A stretch of 64,000 bases of DNA, from contig NZ_OBQF01000002.1 in assembly GCF_900220995.1 (NCBI RefSeq), positions 186,001-250,000 of the forward strand. The letters run 5' to 3'. Each line of letters begins with the position of its first letter. Position 1 is the stretch's first letter. A program made the translations under genes and the position numbers. Shown piece by piece: positions 14,933-24,766 of the stretch. The notes under the pieces were generated by a model. It was not told where the DNA came from and ran no database searches. It saw nothing but the letters and a program-made list of their open reading frames with translations. The stretch comes from Salinicoccus kekensis. GTDB taxonomy: Bacteria > Bacillota > Bacilli > Staphylococcales > Salinicoccaceae.

Positions 14933-16699
14933 TTACATTTCAATTTCGTACCAACTGAATCCATCATCGATTTCCCGGATATGCCTGATCGGCTCATCCT
15001 TGATATACTCCTGCGCCTTCGTCGCGGAAATGAAGTGATACCTGCCTCCAGGGATGATGGTGATTGGATTTTTAAGCTTGAAGTCAGGTTCTTCCTTCAT
15101 ATATTTAATTACGAGATCGCGTATCGACTGGTCCGATGCGTGGAGCACTTCACGGTCCCGCAGGAACGGTGTGTATGAGACCCGGTAGTTGTGTGCGGGG
15201 ATGATGAATTCATCGTCCGGTGCGATTCGCTCGCCTTCATACGACATAGAAACAATCCGTTCGGAGTTACTGATCTGCTTCGCTGCACTGCTGTAGCGCG
15301 GCGGGCGGCTGATGTCGATCGTATAGTCGAGATCGATGAACAAGTCGAAGTTGTAGCCCGGGAAGCCTTCGCGGGAGCGGTTCGGATGAAGGAGGTTGTC
15401 TTCATCCGGTGAGGTGAACTGGGAAGCGCTCCACTCGAGCCATTCCTTCAGTGTACGCCCATCCACCTTGATGATCATGAAGCTGTTCGCATGCTTGTAA
15501 AGATCGATCGCATCGCTCAGCGTGAACGGTCCGGCATCGATGACGGTATAGTCATCCGGGCCGTCCCGCCCCGACTTCACCGCGGACGCAAAAGCAAGCA
15601 CCGGCAGGTCCGGCAGGTTGATCCCGTCCTTTATTTCATGCGTATGATGCTTCACCGCCTCGGCCACCGCCTGCACGGAATAGGATGGTGCGACCCTTGA
15701 GAAATACGAATGCCAGGCCGTCCTTATCTCACCGAATTCGGTGCTCAGGAATTTGAGCACTTTCCTGTGGTGCCCTTCATACTTTTCGAGCAGCCGGACA
15801 GAAGGCGTGATCTTCCCCGCTTCGATCAGCTGCGCCTTAGAATCGGTGATGGTGAAGCCGTCCTCCATATCGATCTCAAATGACAGTTTGCCGAGATGGC
15901 TCGCTGAAACGTCGGGCTGGACCATTGGCACACCGTTCACCGTCCCTTTGACGATGTCGAGTGTGCTCACATCAATTTCATAGCTGTCATGCGGGAAGAG
16001 TTCATGCGTATGCCCGAAGACGATCCCGTCGATATCTTTTAAGAACGTCATGAGGAGCGTCTGGTTTTCCCCGAACTTCTCAAGGTCTTCCTTCGCACGG
16101 CTCATCCCCGAATGCGACAACAGTATCACCATATCCGCACCTTCCGCCTTCAATGCGGCGACTTCGCGGTCGATCGAGTCCTGCATCGGGTCGACGTCGA
16201 CCCTGCCTTCAAGGTTCTGCTTATCCCACTTCATGATCTGCGTCGGGACTGCACTGACGAACCCGATTCTGAACGCACCTTCCGGCGTATCATAATCCAG
16301 AATCACATTCTTTTTGATTTTGTCACTGAGCGGTGAGTCGAGGAATTCGATGTTGGAGTTAATGATCGGGGGTTCCACTTTGCTGTAGACGGCATCCAGG
16401 TACTCCAGGCCGAAGTTGAATTCATGGTTGCCGAGCCCGATGACGTCATACATTTCATTCAACTGCTCGGCAATCAGCGGGCCTTCCGGGTGTTCGACGT
16501 CATAGTCGCTCCATACATCCCCCTGCAGCAGATCCCCGTTGTCCACCGTGATGACGATTTCATCCGGATGATCTTTTTTATACTGTTCTATATATGATCT
16601 TAAGACCAGCAGACCCTGGCCTGTGGGTTTATGGTCGAAGTAATTGTAGGGGTAGATTGCCCCATGGACATCCGAAGTTGCAAAAATAGTCAGCTTCAT
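14933..16699 (-). CDS. Cytosolic bifunctional metallophosphatase / 5'-nucleotidase
   Basis: The N-terminal half is a calcineurin-like phosphoesterase with all metal motifs visible: TSDVHG, DNGDLLQGD, GLGNHEFNFG, LLSHSGM and FGHTHELF. The C-terminal half is a 5'-nucleotidase domain (YTVIDAGPFTLSDAIDLYKH, then LKEWLEWSASQF and GYNFDLFIDLDYTID). The enzyme would hydrolyse nucleotides or 2',3'-cyclic nucleotides. Unlike classical UshA there is no signal peptide, so it acts in the cytosol. Length 588, start ATG 16699 behind CAGGAGG. It sits between dgkB and rlmD, an insertion relative to the staphylococcal order. Confidence 0.9.
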   Translation of the reverse strand: MKLTIFATSDVHGAIYPYNYFDHKPTGQGLLVLRSYIEQYKKDHPDEIVITVDNGDLLQGDVWSDYDVEHPEGPLIAEQLNEMYDVIGLGNHEFNFGLEYLDAVYSKVEPPIINSNIEFLDSPLSDKIKKNVILDYDTPEGAFRIGFVSAVPTQIMKWDKQNLEGRVDVDPMQDSIDREVAALKAEGADMVILLSHSGMSRAKEDLEKFGENQTLLMTFLKDIDGIVFGHTHELFPHDSYEIDVSTLDIVKGTVNGVPMVQPDVSASHLGKLSFEIDMEDGFTITDSKAQLIEAGKITPSVRLLEKYEGHHRKVLKFLSTEFGEIRTAWHSYFSRVAPSYSVQAVAEAVKHHTHEIKDGINLPDLPVLAFASAVKSGRDGPDDYTVIDAGPFTLSDAIDLYKHANSFMIIKVDGRTLKEWLEWSASQFTSPDEDNLLHPNRSREGFPGYNFDLFIDLDYTIDISRPPRYSSAAKQISNSERIVSMSYEGERIAPDDEFIIPAHNYRVSYTPFLRDREVLHASDQSIRDLVIKYMKEEPDFKLKNPITIIPGGRYHFISATKAQEYIKDEPIRHIREIDDGFSWYEIEM

Positions 16700-16721
16700 G
16701 TTGACCTCCTGTGGTTAAAGA

Positions 16722-16750
16722 CTAAAGAACACAGTGGGTCCCCACTGTGC
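16722..16750 (-). terminator. Terminator of dgkB
   Basis: The stem CACAGTGGG/CCCACTGTG is followed on the minus strand by TTCTTTAGTCTTT, immediately after the dgkB stop codon. Confidence 0.8.
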
Positions 16751-16755
16751 TGCCG

Positions 16756-17673
16756 TTACATTCCATCATGCATATGTTCTTCATAAAATTCATCGGGCAC
16801 ACGGATGGCAATATGCTGCTGATAATTGACGAAGCGCGCAGGCAGAAGCCCCCCGAATTCACCGTCCAGGTTCAGCTGCACTGAATCATAGGAAGACACC
16901 CTGATGTCGCTTGCTTTCGCGTAATGCACCTTCTCATGGTTCAGGTGCTCACCCCGTGCCGCCATCGTCATGATCCGTGCCAGTTCGACCAGGCTCACAT
17001 CTTCGACGATGAGCAGGGAGAACATGCCGTCGTTGAACTTCGCGTTCGGCACCAGCTTGTCGAAACCGCCGATGGAGTTCGTGAGCCCGATCAAAAACAG
17101 CATGACTTCCCCTTCGAATACATTTTCATCGTATTCGATCCGGATGTTCGTGCTGGTGATCTGGGGCAGTATTTCAATCCCCTTGATATAGTAGGCCAAC
17201 GGCCCGAGCACCGCCTTCAGCTTGCTCGGCGCCTCGTAGGAGACTTCGGTGATTTTGCCGCCGCCTGCGATATTCATGAAATATTTGTTGTTCATCTTGC
17301 CGATGTCGACAAACATCGCCCGGCCGTTGATGATCGTCTCGACAGCAGACTTGATGTCGCTTGGAATATACAATGCGGAGGCGAAGTCGTTCACCGTCCC
17401 CATCGGTATGATGCCGAGGTGCGGCCGCGCCTCGAAGTCGGCCATGCCGTTCAGCACTTCGCTGACCGTACCGTCCCCGCCGACCGCAATGATCAGATCA
17501 AAGCCGAGCTCACATGCCGCCCGCGCCGCTTCCGTCGCATCACCTGCACGCGTCGTCGCATGCGCACTCGCGATGTAGCCGCTTCTTTCCAGCTGTATGA
17601 GGACATCAGGCAGCGCGTTTTTGAAAGTTTCCCGACCTGATGTCGGATTATAGATTACCCTCGCAGTTTTCAT
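16756..17673 (-). CDS. dgkB: Diacylglycerol kinase DgkB
   Basis: The protein starts ARVIYNPTSGRE and carries the lipid-kinase glycine loop AVGGDGTVSEVLNGM and GIIPMGTVNDFASAL, the hallmarks of DAGK_cat enzymes. DgkB phosphorylates diacylglycerol left over from lipoteichoic acid synthesis so that it re-enters phospholipid synthesis. Length 305 is close to the staphylococcal enzyme (about 315). The dgkB-rlmD neighbourhood supports the specific name over a sphingosine-kinase-like paralogue. It ends in its own terminator and starts behind AGGAGAAAGAA. Confidence 0.92.
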   Translation of the reverse strand: MKTARVIYNPTSGRETFKNALPDVLIQLERSGYIASAHATTRAGDATEAARAACELGFDLIIAVGGDGTVSEVLNGMADFEARPHLGIIPMGTVNDFASALYIPSDIKSAVETIINGRAMFVDIGKMNNKYFMNIAGGGKITEVSYEAPSKLKAVLGPLAYYIKGIEILPQITSTNIRIEYDENVFEGEVMLFLIGLTNSIGGFDKLVPNAKFNDGMFSLLIVEDVSLVELARIMTMAARGEHLNHEKVHYAKASDIRVSSYDSVQLNLDGEFGGLLPARFVNYQQHIAIRVPDEFYEEHMHDGM

Positions 17674-17768
17674 TTCTTTCTCCTACTCGTTTTAGAATAA
17701 AGTGATCCAGGTCCTGTTGTTGAAAGAAATATCACCTTCGATAAAACCGGTCGGCATGCCGGTGGAAA

Positions 17769-18278
17769 CTAAACACCTTTTAAATCTGCAGCGCTTTCCA
17801 GCAGGTTGGAAAAAAACTGCATCTTTTCAGTTTGATATTGTGCTTCACTTATCTTCTTTTCTTCATATCGTTTTTTTAAAGTTTGAAATCTTTTAAGATG
17901 CGCCTCATTCTGTGTGAGCAGCTCTTTGCAGACGAGAATCTGGGACTTCTTATTGAGCCCGCGCGGCGTAAAGATGAAGTTCACATTGAACTCGCCGAAT
18001 TTTCCCCGCGCCACCATCTCATCACTGAAATACTGATTGAAATCCTCGATGATTTCATAGCCTTCAGCGACCAGAATTTCCTTAAGTTCGGACGTATCCG
18101 TTATAGTTTTAAGGATGACAAGGACATCGATATCGTTGAAACCTTTCACTTCCTTGATGCTTGTAGAACCTATGTGATGAACTTCGATGACGTTTTCCCT
18201 GAAATGATCCAGCATCTCCATCGATGCTTCCATGTAATGGTGTTTTGTTATGTTATAATATTCATTCATAGTAAGCAT
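17769..18278 (-). CDS. GrpB/UPF0157-family nucleotidyltransferase-like protein
   Basis: The central motif HHIGSTSIKEVKGFNDIDVL is the diagnostic GrpB signature: a nucleotidyltransferase GS...D.D motif. The rest matches a short GrpB domain (about 170 residues) with a basic C-terminal helix (FQTLKKRYEEKKISEAQYQ). Members are predicted to transfer nucleotides but their substrates are unknown. AAGGATGA precedes ATG 18278. It stands alone between dgkB and the divergent acidic protein gene. The 95-nt gap to dgkB holds a GC-rich inverted repeat (ACCGGTCGGCATGCCGGT) that may be its terminator. Confidence 0.85.
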   Translation of the reverse strand: MLTMNEYYNITKHHYMEASMEMLDHFRENVIEVHHIGSTSIKEVKGFNDIDVLVILKTITDTSELKEILVAEGYEIIEDFNQYFSDEMVARGKFGEFNVNFIFTPRGLNKKSQILVCKELLTQNEAHLKRFQTLKKRYEEKKISEAQYQTEKMQFFSNLLESAADLKGV

Positions 18279-18404
18279 ACATATTCATCCTTATATATTA
18301 TCAATCAAAATCATTTTGTGTATAATATAGTATGATATCTCTTTATTTTACATATTATATCACAGAAACATCAGAATAATATACACACATTCCAGGAGGA
18401 CCTC

Positions 18405-19187
18405 ATGAAGAAAATATTATTGGTTGTTGCTTTAATTCTATTTGCCGGCGGGCTGTATGTCAATTTTATGGTGGGACCGTCCGCAGAACAGGTGGACTCA
18501 GTGGATGAGACGGAACCCGCAGAAGATATCGCCGGGGATGATGCAGAAGAGCAGGGAGAGGCTCCGGAAGATGACAGCGGAAGCGCCGAAGAGACCGAAA
18601 ATGAAGAAGCGGCTGCGGAAGAGTCCGATCCTGAAGTTGCTTTCAACCAGGAAAGCTTGGATGAGTTGCATGAAGAAGCGGCAGAAAACAATGAAGCCTT
18701 GATCATCGATGTGCTCCTCCCGGACTATTACAGTGATGATTTCACGGAAAATCTGGAAGATGAGTTCGGGACGGAGACGATCCAGTTCAACAGGCTCGCA
18801 CTTGATGCGAACACTACAGAGTTGAGTGAGGTGGGCGTCAATGAAAACAGTGATGCGGTCATCATCGATGCCCTGCAGATCCGGGACTACGATGACGGCA
18901 TGCTGACGGAGCGCGAACAGGAGGCCCTCAGCGTCGCCTACATGAACATTTATGATAATGATAAGATTGTTTTCCTGCTCGGTAACCCGAATGTGGATCC
19001 AGACAGCGATTTGGAGGCCGTCCTCTCGGAAGATGAAGCCTACTTCACCGAAAATGACTACTACTATATCGACAATCAGGATGTCGCGGCTGATGATTAT
19101 TATGAAGAAGACGAAAATGTGATGGCTCCGGAAGTTGAAAATGAACTCATCGCCAATATATATGATTATCTGATCAGTGAATCTTGA
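18405..19187 (+). CDS. Membrane-anchored, very acidic exported protein
   Basis: An N-terminal hydrophobic segment (residues 3-21, KILLVVALILFAGGLYVNFM) without lipobox or clear cleavage site suggests a signal anchor. It is followed by about 50 residues that are mostly Glu, Asp, Ala and Ser with no predicted structure, and then by an acidic globular region of about 180 residues with alternating strands and helices (ALIIDVLLPDYY, DAVIIDALQIRDYDDG, KIVFLLGNPNVD). The strand pattern is distantly like an SGNH hydrolase without its catalytic GDS block; I would not assign that. GGAGGACCTC precedes the ATG. The strong acidity fits an extracytoplasmic protein of a halotolerant organism. Confidence 0.8.
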   Translation: MKKILLVVALILFAGGLYVNFMVGPSAEQVDSVDETEPAEDIAGDDAEEQGEAPEDDSGSAEETENEEAAAEESDPEVAFNQESLDELHEEAAENNEALIIDVLLPDYYSDDFTENLEDEFGTETIQFNRLALDANTTELSEVGVNENSDAVIIDALQIRDYDDGMLTEREQEALSVAYMNIYDNDKIVFLLGNPNVDPDSDLEAVLSEDEAYFTENDYYYIDNQDVAADDYYEEDENVMAPEVENELIANIYDYLISES

Positions 19188-19189
19188 TT

Positions 19190-19213
19190 GAAGCGGCCCC
19201 GGCCGCTTTTTTA
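19190..19213 (+). terminator. Terminator of the acidic exported protein gene
   Basis: The stem AAGCGGCC/GGCCGCTT is followed by TTTTTTATTT, directly after the stop codon. Confidence 0.9.
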
Positions 19214-19229
19214 TTTGGCCGGAATCGGG

Positions 19230-19498
19230 GGTGCTGTGCAGATGGAAGGATTTTTGAGGTTATTTAAACGGCACGGCTCTCCAAGTGTCTAGTTAGCTGG
19301 ATTTTTAAGACTAACTAAACGGCCAGGCCCTCTAAGTGTTCAGATAGCCGGATTTTTGAGGTTAACTAAACAGTAAGGGCCTTCAAGTGTTTAGTTAGCC
19401 GGATTTTCAAGACTAACTAAACGGCAAGGACCTCCAGGTGTGCAGATAGCCCGATTTTTAAGACTAACTAAACAGCCAGGCTCCCTCAGATAAACGGC
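19230..19498. repeat. Array B1: five 51-nt inverted-arm units, family B
   Basis: The AAAC of the arm CTAACTAAAC recurs at 19266, 19317, 19368, 19419 and 19470, each step exactly 51 nt. Each unit has the arm CTAACTAAAC, an inner spacer of 17 nt ending AAGTG, the inverted arm GTTTAGTTAG or its variant GTTCAGATAG, and a 14-nt linker containing GATTTTTAAGA. The array lies precisely between the two facing terminators of convergent genes. It is the same family as array B2 near 63.1 kb, in the opposite orientation. Confidence 0.95.
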
Positions 19499-19500
19499 AC

Positions 19501-19528
19501 AAAAAAATCCGGGACGTCAGTCCCGGAT
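19501..19528 (-). terminator. Terminator of fdhA
   Basis: The stem ATCCGGGAC/GTCCCGGAT is followed on the minus strand by seven T. Confidence 0.9.
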
Positions 19529-19550
19529 ATCAATAAATTCATATAAGGTT

Positions 19551-20765
19551 TTACTTCAGTGAACCATGCGGGTCGATGACGTATTTCTTCGCTGCACCCT
19601 TGTCGAAATCCTTGTATCCGTCCGGTGCTTCATCGAGGCTGATAACCGTCGCATTGACCGCTTTCGCAATGTCTGCACGGCCGGAAAGGATTGCTTTCAT
19701 CAAGTCACGGTTGTATTTCATTGCAGGTGTCTGGCCTGTAACGAATGTATGTGCTTTCGCCCAGCCAAGGCCGAGACGCACTTTCAGTGTACCGAGTTGC
19801 GCATCCTTATCTGAAGCTCCTGGATCCTCAGTGACATAGAGGCCTGGAATACCGAGCTTACCGCCTGCTGTCGTAACATCCATGATGCTGTTGAGCACAG
19901 CTGCAGGCTGTTCTCCGGCATCGGCACCATGCCCTGATGCCTCGAATCCGACTGCATCGACTGCACAATCCACTTCGTCCACTCCAAGCAGATCTTCAAT
20001 CTGCTCACTCAAGCGGTCATGCTTTGCGACGTTGACCGTTTCACATCCGAAGCTTTCGGCCTGCTTGAGGCGCTCATCCTGCAGGTCACCGACGATGACG
20101 CGGGATGCACCGAGAAGCTGTGCCGAGTGTGCTGCAGCGAGTCCAACAGGACCGGCTCCTGCAATATACACTGTAGAACCGGTCTTGACGCCTGCTGAAT
20201 AGGCACCATGATATCCTGTAGGGAAAATATCGGAAAGCATCGTCAAATCCAATACTTTCTCCATCGCCACATCCCTGTCCGGGAATACCAGCAGCTGGAA
20301 GTCAGCATATGGCACCATTACATATTCGGACTGGCCGCCGACCCAGCCGCCCATATCCACATAACCGTAAGCCGCACCGGCACGTTCCGGGTTGGTGTTC
20401 AGACAGATATGTGTGTTCTGCTCCCGGCACATGACACAGCGGCCACATGCGATATTGAAAGGTACTGAGGCGATGTCGCCTTTTTTGACGAATTCAACGT
20501 CACGTCCGACCTCGATGACTTCACCAAGAATCTCATGCCCGAGTACGAGTCCTTCAGGTGCTGTCGTCCTGCCTCTGACCATATGCTGGTCACTGCCGCA
20601 AATGTTCGTCGTAATGACTTTCAAGACGACACCATGTTCACATTTACGCCCGACGTTCTCCTTCGGTACCCCCGGGCCTTCCCTGAGTACGAGATCCGGA
20701 TATTCGATATCCCTTACTTCAACGCTACCTGCTCCAGTATAAACTACTCCACGGTTTCCAGCCAT
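19551..20765 (-). CDS. fdhA: Glutathione-independent formaldehyde dehydrogenase, zinc-dependent
   Basis: This 404-residue MDR enzyme matches FdhA-type formaldehyde dehydrogenases: catalytic zinc ligands in NICGSDQHMVRGRT and GHEILGEVIEVG, a four-cysteine structural zinc lobe (CGRCVMCREQNTHIC), the long family insert GYVDMGGWVGGQSEYV and a Rossmann motif IAGAGPVGLAAAHSAQLLG. The enzyme oxidises formaldehyde to formate with tightly bound NAD and needs no thiol cofactor. It starts at ATG 20765 behind TAGGAGG and has its own terminator. It lies inside the gatB-dgkB interval, where staphylococci have no extra genes, so it may be an insertion. Confidence 0.9.
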   Translation of the reverse strand: MAGNRGVVYTGAGSVEVRDIEYPDLVLREGPGVPKENVGRKCEHGVVLKVITTNICGSDQHMVRGRTTAPEGLVLGHEILGEVIEVGRDVEFVKKGDIASVPFNIACGRCVMCREQNTHICLNTNPERAGAAYGYVDMGGWVGGQSEYVMVPYADFQLLVFPDRDVAMEKVLDLTMLSDIFPTGYHGAYSAGVKTGSTVYIAGAGPVGLAAAHSAQLLGASRVIVGDLQDERLKQAESFGCETVNVAKHDRLSEQIEDLLGVDEVDCAVDAVGFEASGHGADAGEQPAAVLNSIMDVTTAGGKLGIPGLYVTEDPGASDKDAQLGTLKVRLGLGWAKAHTFVTGQTPAMKYNRDLMKAILSGRADIAKAVNATVISLDEAPDGYKDFDKGAAKKYVIDPHGSLK

Positions 20766-20865
20766 GTTAAACCTCCTAGAAAATAAGTATACGGATAAGC
20801 TAAAGCTTCATCCAGTAAAAATCATGGATACGTTTACAAGACTTACTAAACCTCATTCTAAATGA

Positions 20866-21501
20866 TTAAAAATTTTCTGTCAAATTGTCGTCGTCATTTT
20901 TTTGCGGTTTGGCGTGTATCAGATACACCGCCCCGAACATGAGTCTTTCGAGATTAATAAGATGAAGTTCCGAGTCACCGGCGAGTGCTGAAATATCCCT
21001 TTTCTGATGGCAGCCGATCAATTTCATGGTTATGGGGTCGGCCGCTTTCTGCAGCAGCTGCAGCGCCTTGAACCGGCTGAGCCCGTGTTCAAGCAGCAGT
21101 ATCTTCCCGCCCGGCCGGCACCATCTGTTGAAATGATTCATCACTTCCACCGGATTTTCATATGAACAGAAGCTGAGCGAAGAGACGATCGTATCGAAAC
21201 TGTCGTCCGGAAAATCCAGGACCTCGATGTCTGCATTGATGAACTCTGCCGGGAACGGGTACTTTTCCGCTTCTTTTTCAGCGGAGGCGAGCATCCTGGC
21301 ACTGAAGTCCACGGCCGTCAGATGACTGATGTCCTGATAGTGCGGGAAGTTCAGGCCCGTCCCCACCGCAACTTCCAGCACCTCCCCGTATGCCTCGCTG
21401 AAGAGTGATTTCCGGTACTTATAAAACCTGTCGTTATCCCGCATCCTTTCATATACACCGACCTGCTTATCGAACTTTTCAATGTGCTTTTCCGTGTCCA
21501 T
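20866..21501 (-). CDS. Class I SAM-dependent methyltransferase
   Basis: The 211-residue protein shows the SAM-binding loop VLEVAVGTGLNFPHY, the acidic strand LTAVDFSARML, DFPDDSFDTIVSSLSFCSYE and LLLEHGLSRF, typical of Methyltransf_11/UbiE-like enzymes. The substrate is unknown; small-molecule, quinone or lipid methylation is equally possible. AGGAGGGG precedes ATG 21501, while the frame extends to an upstream ATG that overlaps the gatB terminator. It is transcribed in the gat direction but behind a terminator, so it probably has its own promoter. Confidence 0.85.
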   Translation of the reverse strand: MDTEKHIEKFDKQVGVYERMRDNDRFYKYRKSLFSEAYGEVLEVAVGTGLNFPHYQDISHLTAVDFSARMLASAEKEAEKYPFPAEFINADIEVLDFPDDSFDTIVSSLSFCSYENPVEVMNHFNRWCRPGGKILLLEHGLSRFKALQLLQKAADPITMKLIGCHQKRDISALAGDSELHLINLERLMFGAVYLIHAKPQKNDDDNLTENF

Positions 21502-21519
21502 CCGGTCCCCTCCTGATAA

Positions 21520-21550
21520 AAAAAGACAAACCCACATGGTGAGTTTGTCC
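21520..21550 (-). terminator. Terminator of gatCAB
   Basis: On the minus strand GACAAACTCACC pairs with TGTGGGTTTGTC and is followed by seven T, just after the gatB stop codon. Confidence 0.88.
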
Positions 21551-21558
21551 CAAATATA

Positions 21559-22989
21559 TTATCTCTTATTCATTTCTTCAACTAAAATCTGGTTGACCAT
21601 CTTAGGATTCGCCTGTCCTTTGGACTTCTTCATGACCTGGCCGACGAGGAAACCGACTGCACGGTCCTTGCCGTTCTTGAAGTCTTCGATCGACTGCGGA
21701 TTCGCATCCAGCACTTCAGTGATCATTTCAGTGAGCACTTTAGGATCCGAAATCTGCTCCATGCCGAGCTCCTTGACGACGGATTTTGCTTCGCCGCCCT
21801 TTTCGATGAGGACTGTGAACACTTTTTTGGCCTGCTTGCTTGAAATCGTGCCATCCTCGATCAGCGCGATCATCTCAGTCAGGTTCTTCGGCGTGAGCGC
21901 AATCTCGGAAAGCTCCACCTGGTTTTTATTGAGGTATTCACTGACGCCGCCCATCAGCCAGTTGGAAGCAAGCTTCGCATCCGCGCCGTGGGATTCCACC
22001 ATCTCATTGAAGAAATCGGAAGTCTCCTTCCTTAATGTGAGGATCTCTGCATCGTATTCAGGCAGCTTGTAATCCTCGACATATCTCTTCTTCAATGCAT
22101 CCGGCAGTTCAGGGATCGTCTGTCTGATGCTTTCTTTCCATTCCTCATCGATATGGATGTCGACGAGATCCGGTTCAGGGAAATAACGGTAGTCATCCGA
22201 ACCTTCCTTGACGCGCATGAGGATCGTCTTGCCCGTCTTTTCATCGTAACGGCGCGTTTCCTGTTCTATCTCGCCGCCTTGCAGGAGTGTCTTCTCCTGA
22301 CGGATCTGCTCATGCTCGAGCCCTTTCCTCACGAAGTTGAATGAGTTCAGGTTCTTGAGTTCCGCTTTCGTGCCGAACTCTTCCTGGCCGTACGGACGCA
22401 GGGAGACGTTCGCATCACATCTGAGGGAGCCTTCCTCCATCTTCACATCGGACACACCCGTGTACTGGATGATCGCCTTCAGCTTCTCTAGGTATTTATA
22501 CGCTTCTTCAGGAGAGCGGATGTCCGGCTCGGAGACGATTTCAACAAGCGGCGTCCCCTGCCTGTTCAGGTCCACAAGGGAATAGTCATCCTTATGTGTG
22601 GATTTGCCCGCATCCTCTTCAAGGTGAAGGCGCGTGATGCCGATCCTTCTCGTCTCGCCGTCGACTTCTATATCTATATGCCCGTTTTCACCGATCGGCT
22701 TATCGAACTGCGAAATCTGGTAGGCAGTCGGATTATCCGGATAGAAATAGTTTTTACGGTCGAATTTTGTCACGTCCGCAATATCCATGTTCAAAGCCAT
22801 CGCGGCTTTCATCGCATAGTTGACCGCTTCCTTGTTCGGCACCGGAAGCGTGCCCGGGTAGCCGAGGTCGACGACGCTCAGGCTGGAGTTTGGTTCCTGG
22901 CCGTAATGAGCCGGTGCATCTGAAAACATCTTGCTGTCCGTTTTCAATTCGACGTGGACTTCGAGTCCGATCACTGTCTCAAAATGCAT
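21559..22989 (-). CDS. gatB: Asp-tRNA(Asn)/Glu-tRNA(Gln) amidotransferase subunit B
   Basis: The 476-residue GatB begins with [15 protein letters not shown], the family hallmark, and continues with [36 protein letters not shown] in the kinase/cradle domain and a YqeY-like helical tail. It phosphorylates the carboxylate of mischarged Glu-tRNA(Gln) or Asp-tRNA(Asn) and receives ammonia from GatA. Its ATG overlaps the gatA stop codon by one base (TAATG), giving coupled translation. Order gatC-gatA-gatB as in staphylococci. Confidence 0.98.
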   Translation of the reverse strand: MHFETVIGLEVHVELKTDSKMFSDAPAHYGQEPNSSLSVVDLGYPGTLPVPNKEAVNYAMKAAMALNMDIADVTKFDRKNYFYPDNPTAYQISQFDKPIGENGHIDIEVDGETRRIGITRLHLEEDAGKSTHKDDYSLVDLNRQGTPLVEIVSEPDIRSPEEAYKYLEKLKAIIQYTGVSDVKMEEGSLRCDANVSLRPYGQEEFGTKAELKNLNSFNFVRKGLEHEQIRQEKTLLQGGEIEQETRRYDEKTGKTILMRVKEGSDDYRYFPEPDLVDIHIDEEWKESIRQTIPELPDALKKRYVEDYKLPEYDAEILTLRKETSDFFNEMVESHGADAKLASNWLMGGVSEYLNKNQVELSEIALTPKNLTEMIALIEDGTISSKQAKKVFTVLIEKGGEAKSVVKELGMEQISDPKVLTEMITEVLDANPQSIEDFKNGKDRAVGFLVGQVMKKSKGQANPKMVNQILVEEMNKR

Positions 22990-24464
22990 TATCTCAGCTC
23001 CTTTTGAATTTCTTTTAATTCTTCATGCAGGTTGAACTTCTCTTCGAATTTGAACGCTGCATTATAGATCTCGGCCTCCGAAAAATGTCTTCCGGTGATC
23101 TGCAGGCCGATCGGTCTGTTTTTGGAAGTGACGCCGCACGGGATGGAGATTGCCGGCATTCCTGTAAGGTTCGCAGGGATCGTCAGAATATCATCTTTGT
23201 ACATCTGCAGCTTATCGTCGATCTTTTCTCCGATATCGTAGGCCGCACTTGTCGTCGTCGGACCGATGATCAGATCATAATCTTCAAGGATCCTCTCCAT
23301 GTCCGCTTCGATGATCGTGCGGAGTTTTTGTGCACGGATGTAATACTGGTCGTAATGGCCGGCACTGAGGACGAACGTCCCGAGCAGTATGCGGCGCTTC
23401 ACTTCTTCGCCGAAGCCTTCGGCACGGGTCTTCTTGTAAAGCTCTTCCAGCGTCTCTGCACCTTCCGCCCTGTGGCCGAAACGGATGCCGTCGAAGCGTG
23501 CGAGGTTCGAGCTTGCTTCACTGGATGCAATCAGATAGTATGCTGCAACGACATATTTGATGTCGGAGAACGAGACGCGTTCAACAGTCGCACCGAGATC
23601 TTCAAAGACTTTAACGGCCTTTTCGACGGCCTCCCTGACTTCTTCGTCGACGCCTTCATCGACATATTCATCCGGCAGTGCAATTTTCTTGCCTGTCAGA
23701 TCCGCGTCGATGCCTTTCAGGAAATCAGCATCGATGTCCGGCATGCTTGTCGCATCTTTGTTGTTCGATCCTGAAATCAGGTTCAATATTTTTGCATTGT
23801 CACGTACATTCCTCGTGATCGGTCCAATCTGGTCAAGGCTTGAGGCGAACGCCACCAGACCGTAGCGGGATACACGGCCGTATGTCGGCTTCATGCCGAC
23901 GACGCCGCAGAATGATGCAGGCTGTCTGACCGACCCGCCCGTGTCGGATCCGAGTGAGAACGGGACGAGTCCCGCTGCCACGGCAGCTGCGGATCCACCT
24001 GAAGAGCCGCCAGGTACGGCGTCCGTATCCCAAGGGTTGCGTACGATTTTGAAATAGGAGTTTTCGTTGGAACCGCCCATCGCAAATTCATCCATGTTGT
24101 TTTTGCCCATCAGGACCGGTGATTCCGCATTGAGCTTCTCCATCACCGTCGCATCATATACCGGATTGAAATCCTCAAGCATGCGGCTTGCGCATGTCGT
24201 GAGCACATCTTTGGTGACGATGTTGTCCTTGATGCCCATCGGGATCCCGAACAGTTCCCCGTCCATCTTACCCTCGTCCTGCAGCGCATCGAGCTTTTCC
24301 GCCTCTTTCATTGCGTCTTCCTTGTTTATGAAGAGGAAGGATCCGAGTGTTTCATCGATTTTATCGATATCTTCAAATAAAGCGCCGACGACTTCCGAAG
24401 GCTTCAATTCTTTTTGTTGAATTTTATCGTAGAGTTCTTCTACTGTCAGTTCATATATATTCAC
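22989..24464 (-). CDS. gatA: Glu-tRNA(Gln) amidotransferase subunit A
   Basis: GatA is the amidase subunit. The Ser-cisSer-Lys triad context is visible: GIKDNI for the lysine, [19 protein letters not shown] and [15 protein letters not shown] for the serines. It releases ammonia from glutamine and channels it to GatB. The start is GTG at 24464, with AAGGAGG ahead; length 491 fits. It lies between gatC (11 nt upstream) and gatB, with which it overlaps by one base. Confidence 0.98.
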   Translation of the reverse strand: MNIYELTVEELYDKIQQKELKPSEVVGALFEDIDKIDETLGSFLFINKEDAMKEAEKLDALQDEGKMDGELFGIPMGIKDNIVTKDVLTTCASRMLEDFNPVYDATVMEKLNAESPVLMGKNNMDEFAMGGSNENSYFKIVRNPWDTDAVPGGSSGGSAAAVAAGLVPFSLGSDTGGSVRQPASFCGVVGMKPTYGRVSRYGLVAFASSLDQIGPITRNVRDNAKILNLISGSNNKDATSMPDIDADFLKGIDADLTGKKIALPDEYVDEGVDEEVREAVEKAVKVFEDLGATVERVSFSDIKYVVAAYYLIASSEASSNLARFDGIRFGHRAEGAETLEELYKKTRAEGFGEEVKRRILLGTFVLSAGHYDQYYIRAQKLRTIIEADMERILEDYDLIIGPTTTSAAYDIGEKIDDKLQMYKDDILTIPANLTGMPAISIPCGVTSKNRPIGLQITGRHFSEAEIYNAAFKFEEKFNLHEELKEIQKELR

Positions 24465-24475
24465 GGTCTGCCTCC

Positions 24476-24766
24476 TTACAGCATTTTAGGTACTTTGAAT
24501 TGTCCATCTTCTGTGGATTTTGAATTGCTTAAAGCTTCTTCCTGGGTGAGCGGCGTTTTCGCTTCGTCCTCACGCATCACGTTTGTGAGATCCACTGCAT
24601 GGAACATCGGTTCTGTATCAGACAGCTGAACATCCTCCAGCTGCTTTGCATAATTGAGGATTTCATCCAGTTCCTCAGTGAATTCCTGTGTCTTTTGTTC
24701 ATCCTGAAGATCGATCCTTGCAAGGTTTGCAACGTGCTTTACGACATCGCTGGTAATTTCAGACAT
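24476..24766 (-). CDS. gatC: Glu-tRNA(Gln) amidotransferase subunit C
   Basis: The 96-residue protein starts [19 protein letters not shown] and contains [16 protein letters not shown] and the C-terminal [16 protein letters not shown], the conserved GatC pattern. It wraps around GatA and GatB and stabilises the complex. First gene of the gatCAB operon, with a GGGAGG ribosome binding site. The adjoining 289-nt divergent interval with putP is AT-rich; I could not fix a convincing promoter in it. Confidence 0.97.
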   Translation of the reverse strand: MSEITSDVVKHVANLARIDLQDEQKTQEFTEELDEILNYAKQLEDVQLSDTEPMFHAVDLTNVMREDEAKTPLTQEEALSNSKSTEDGQFKVPKML

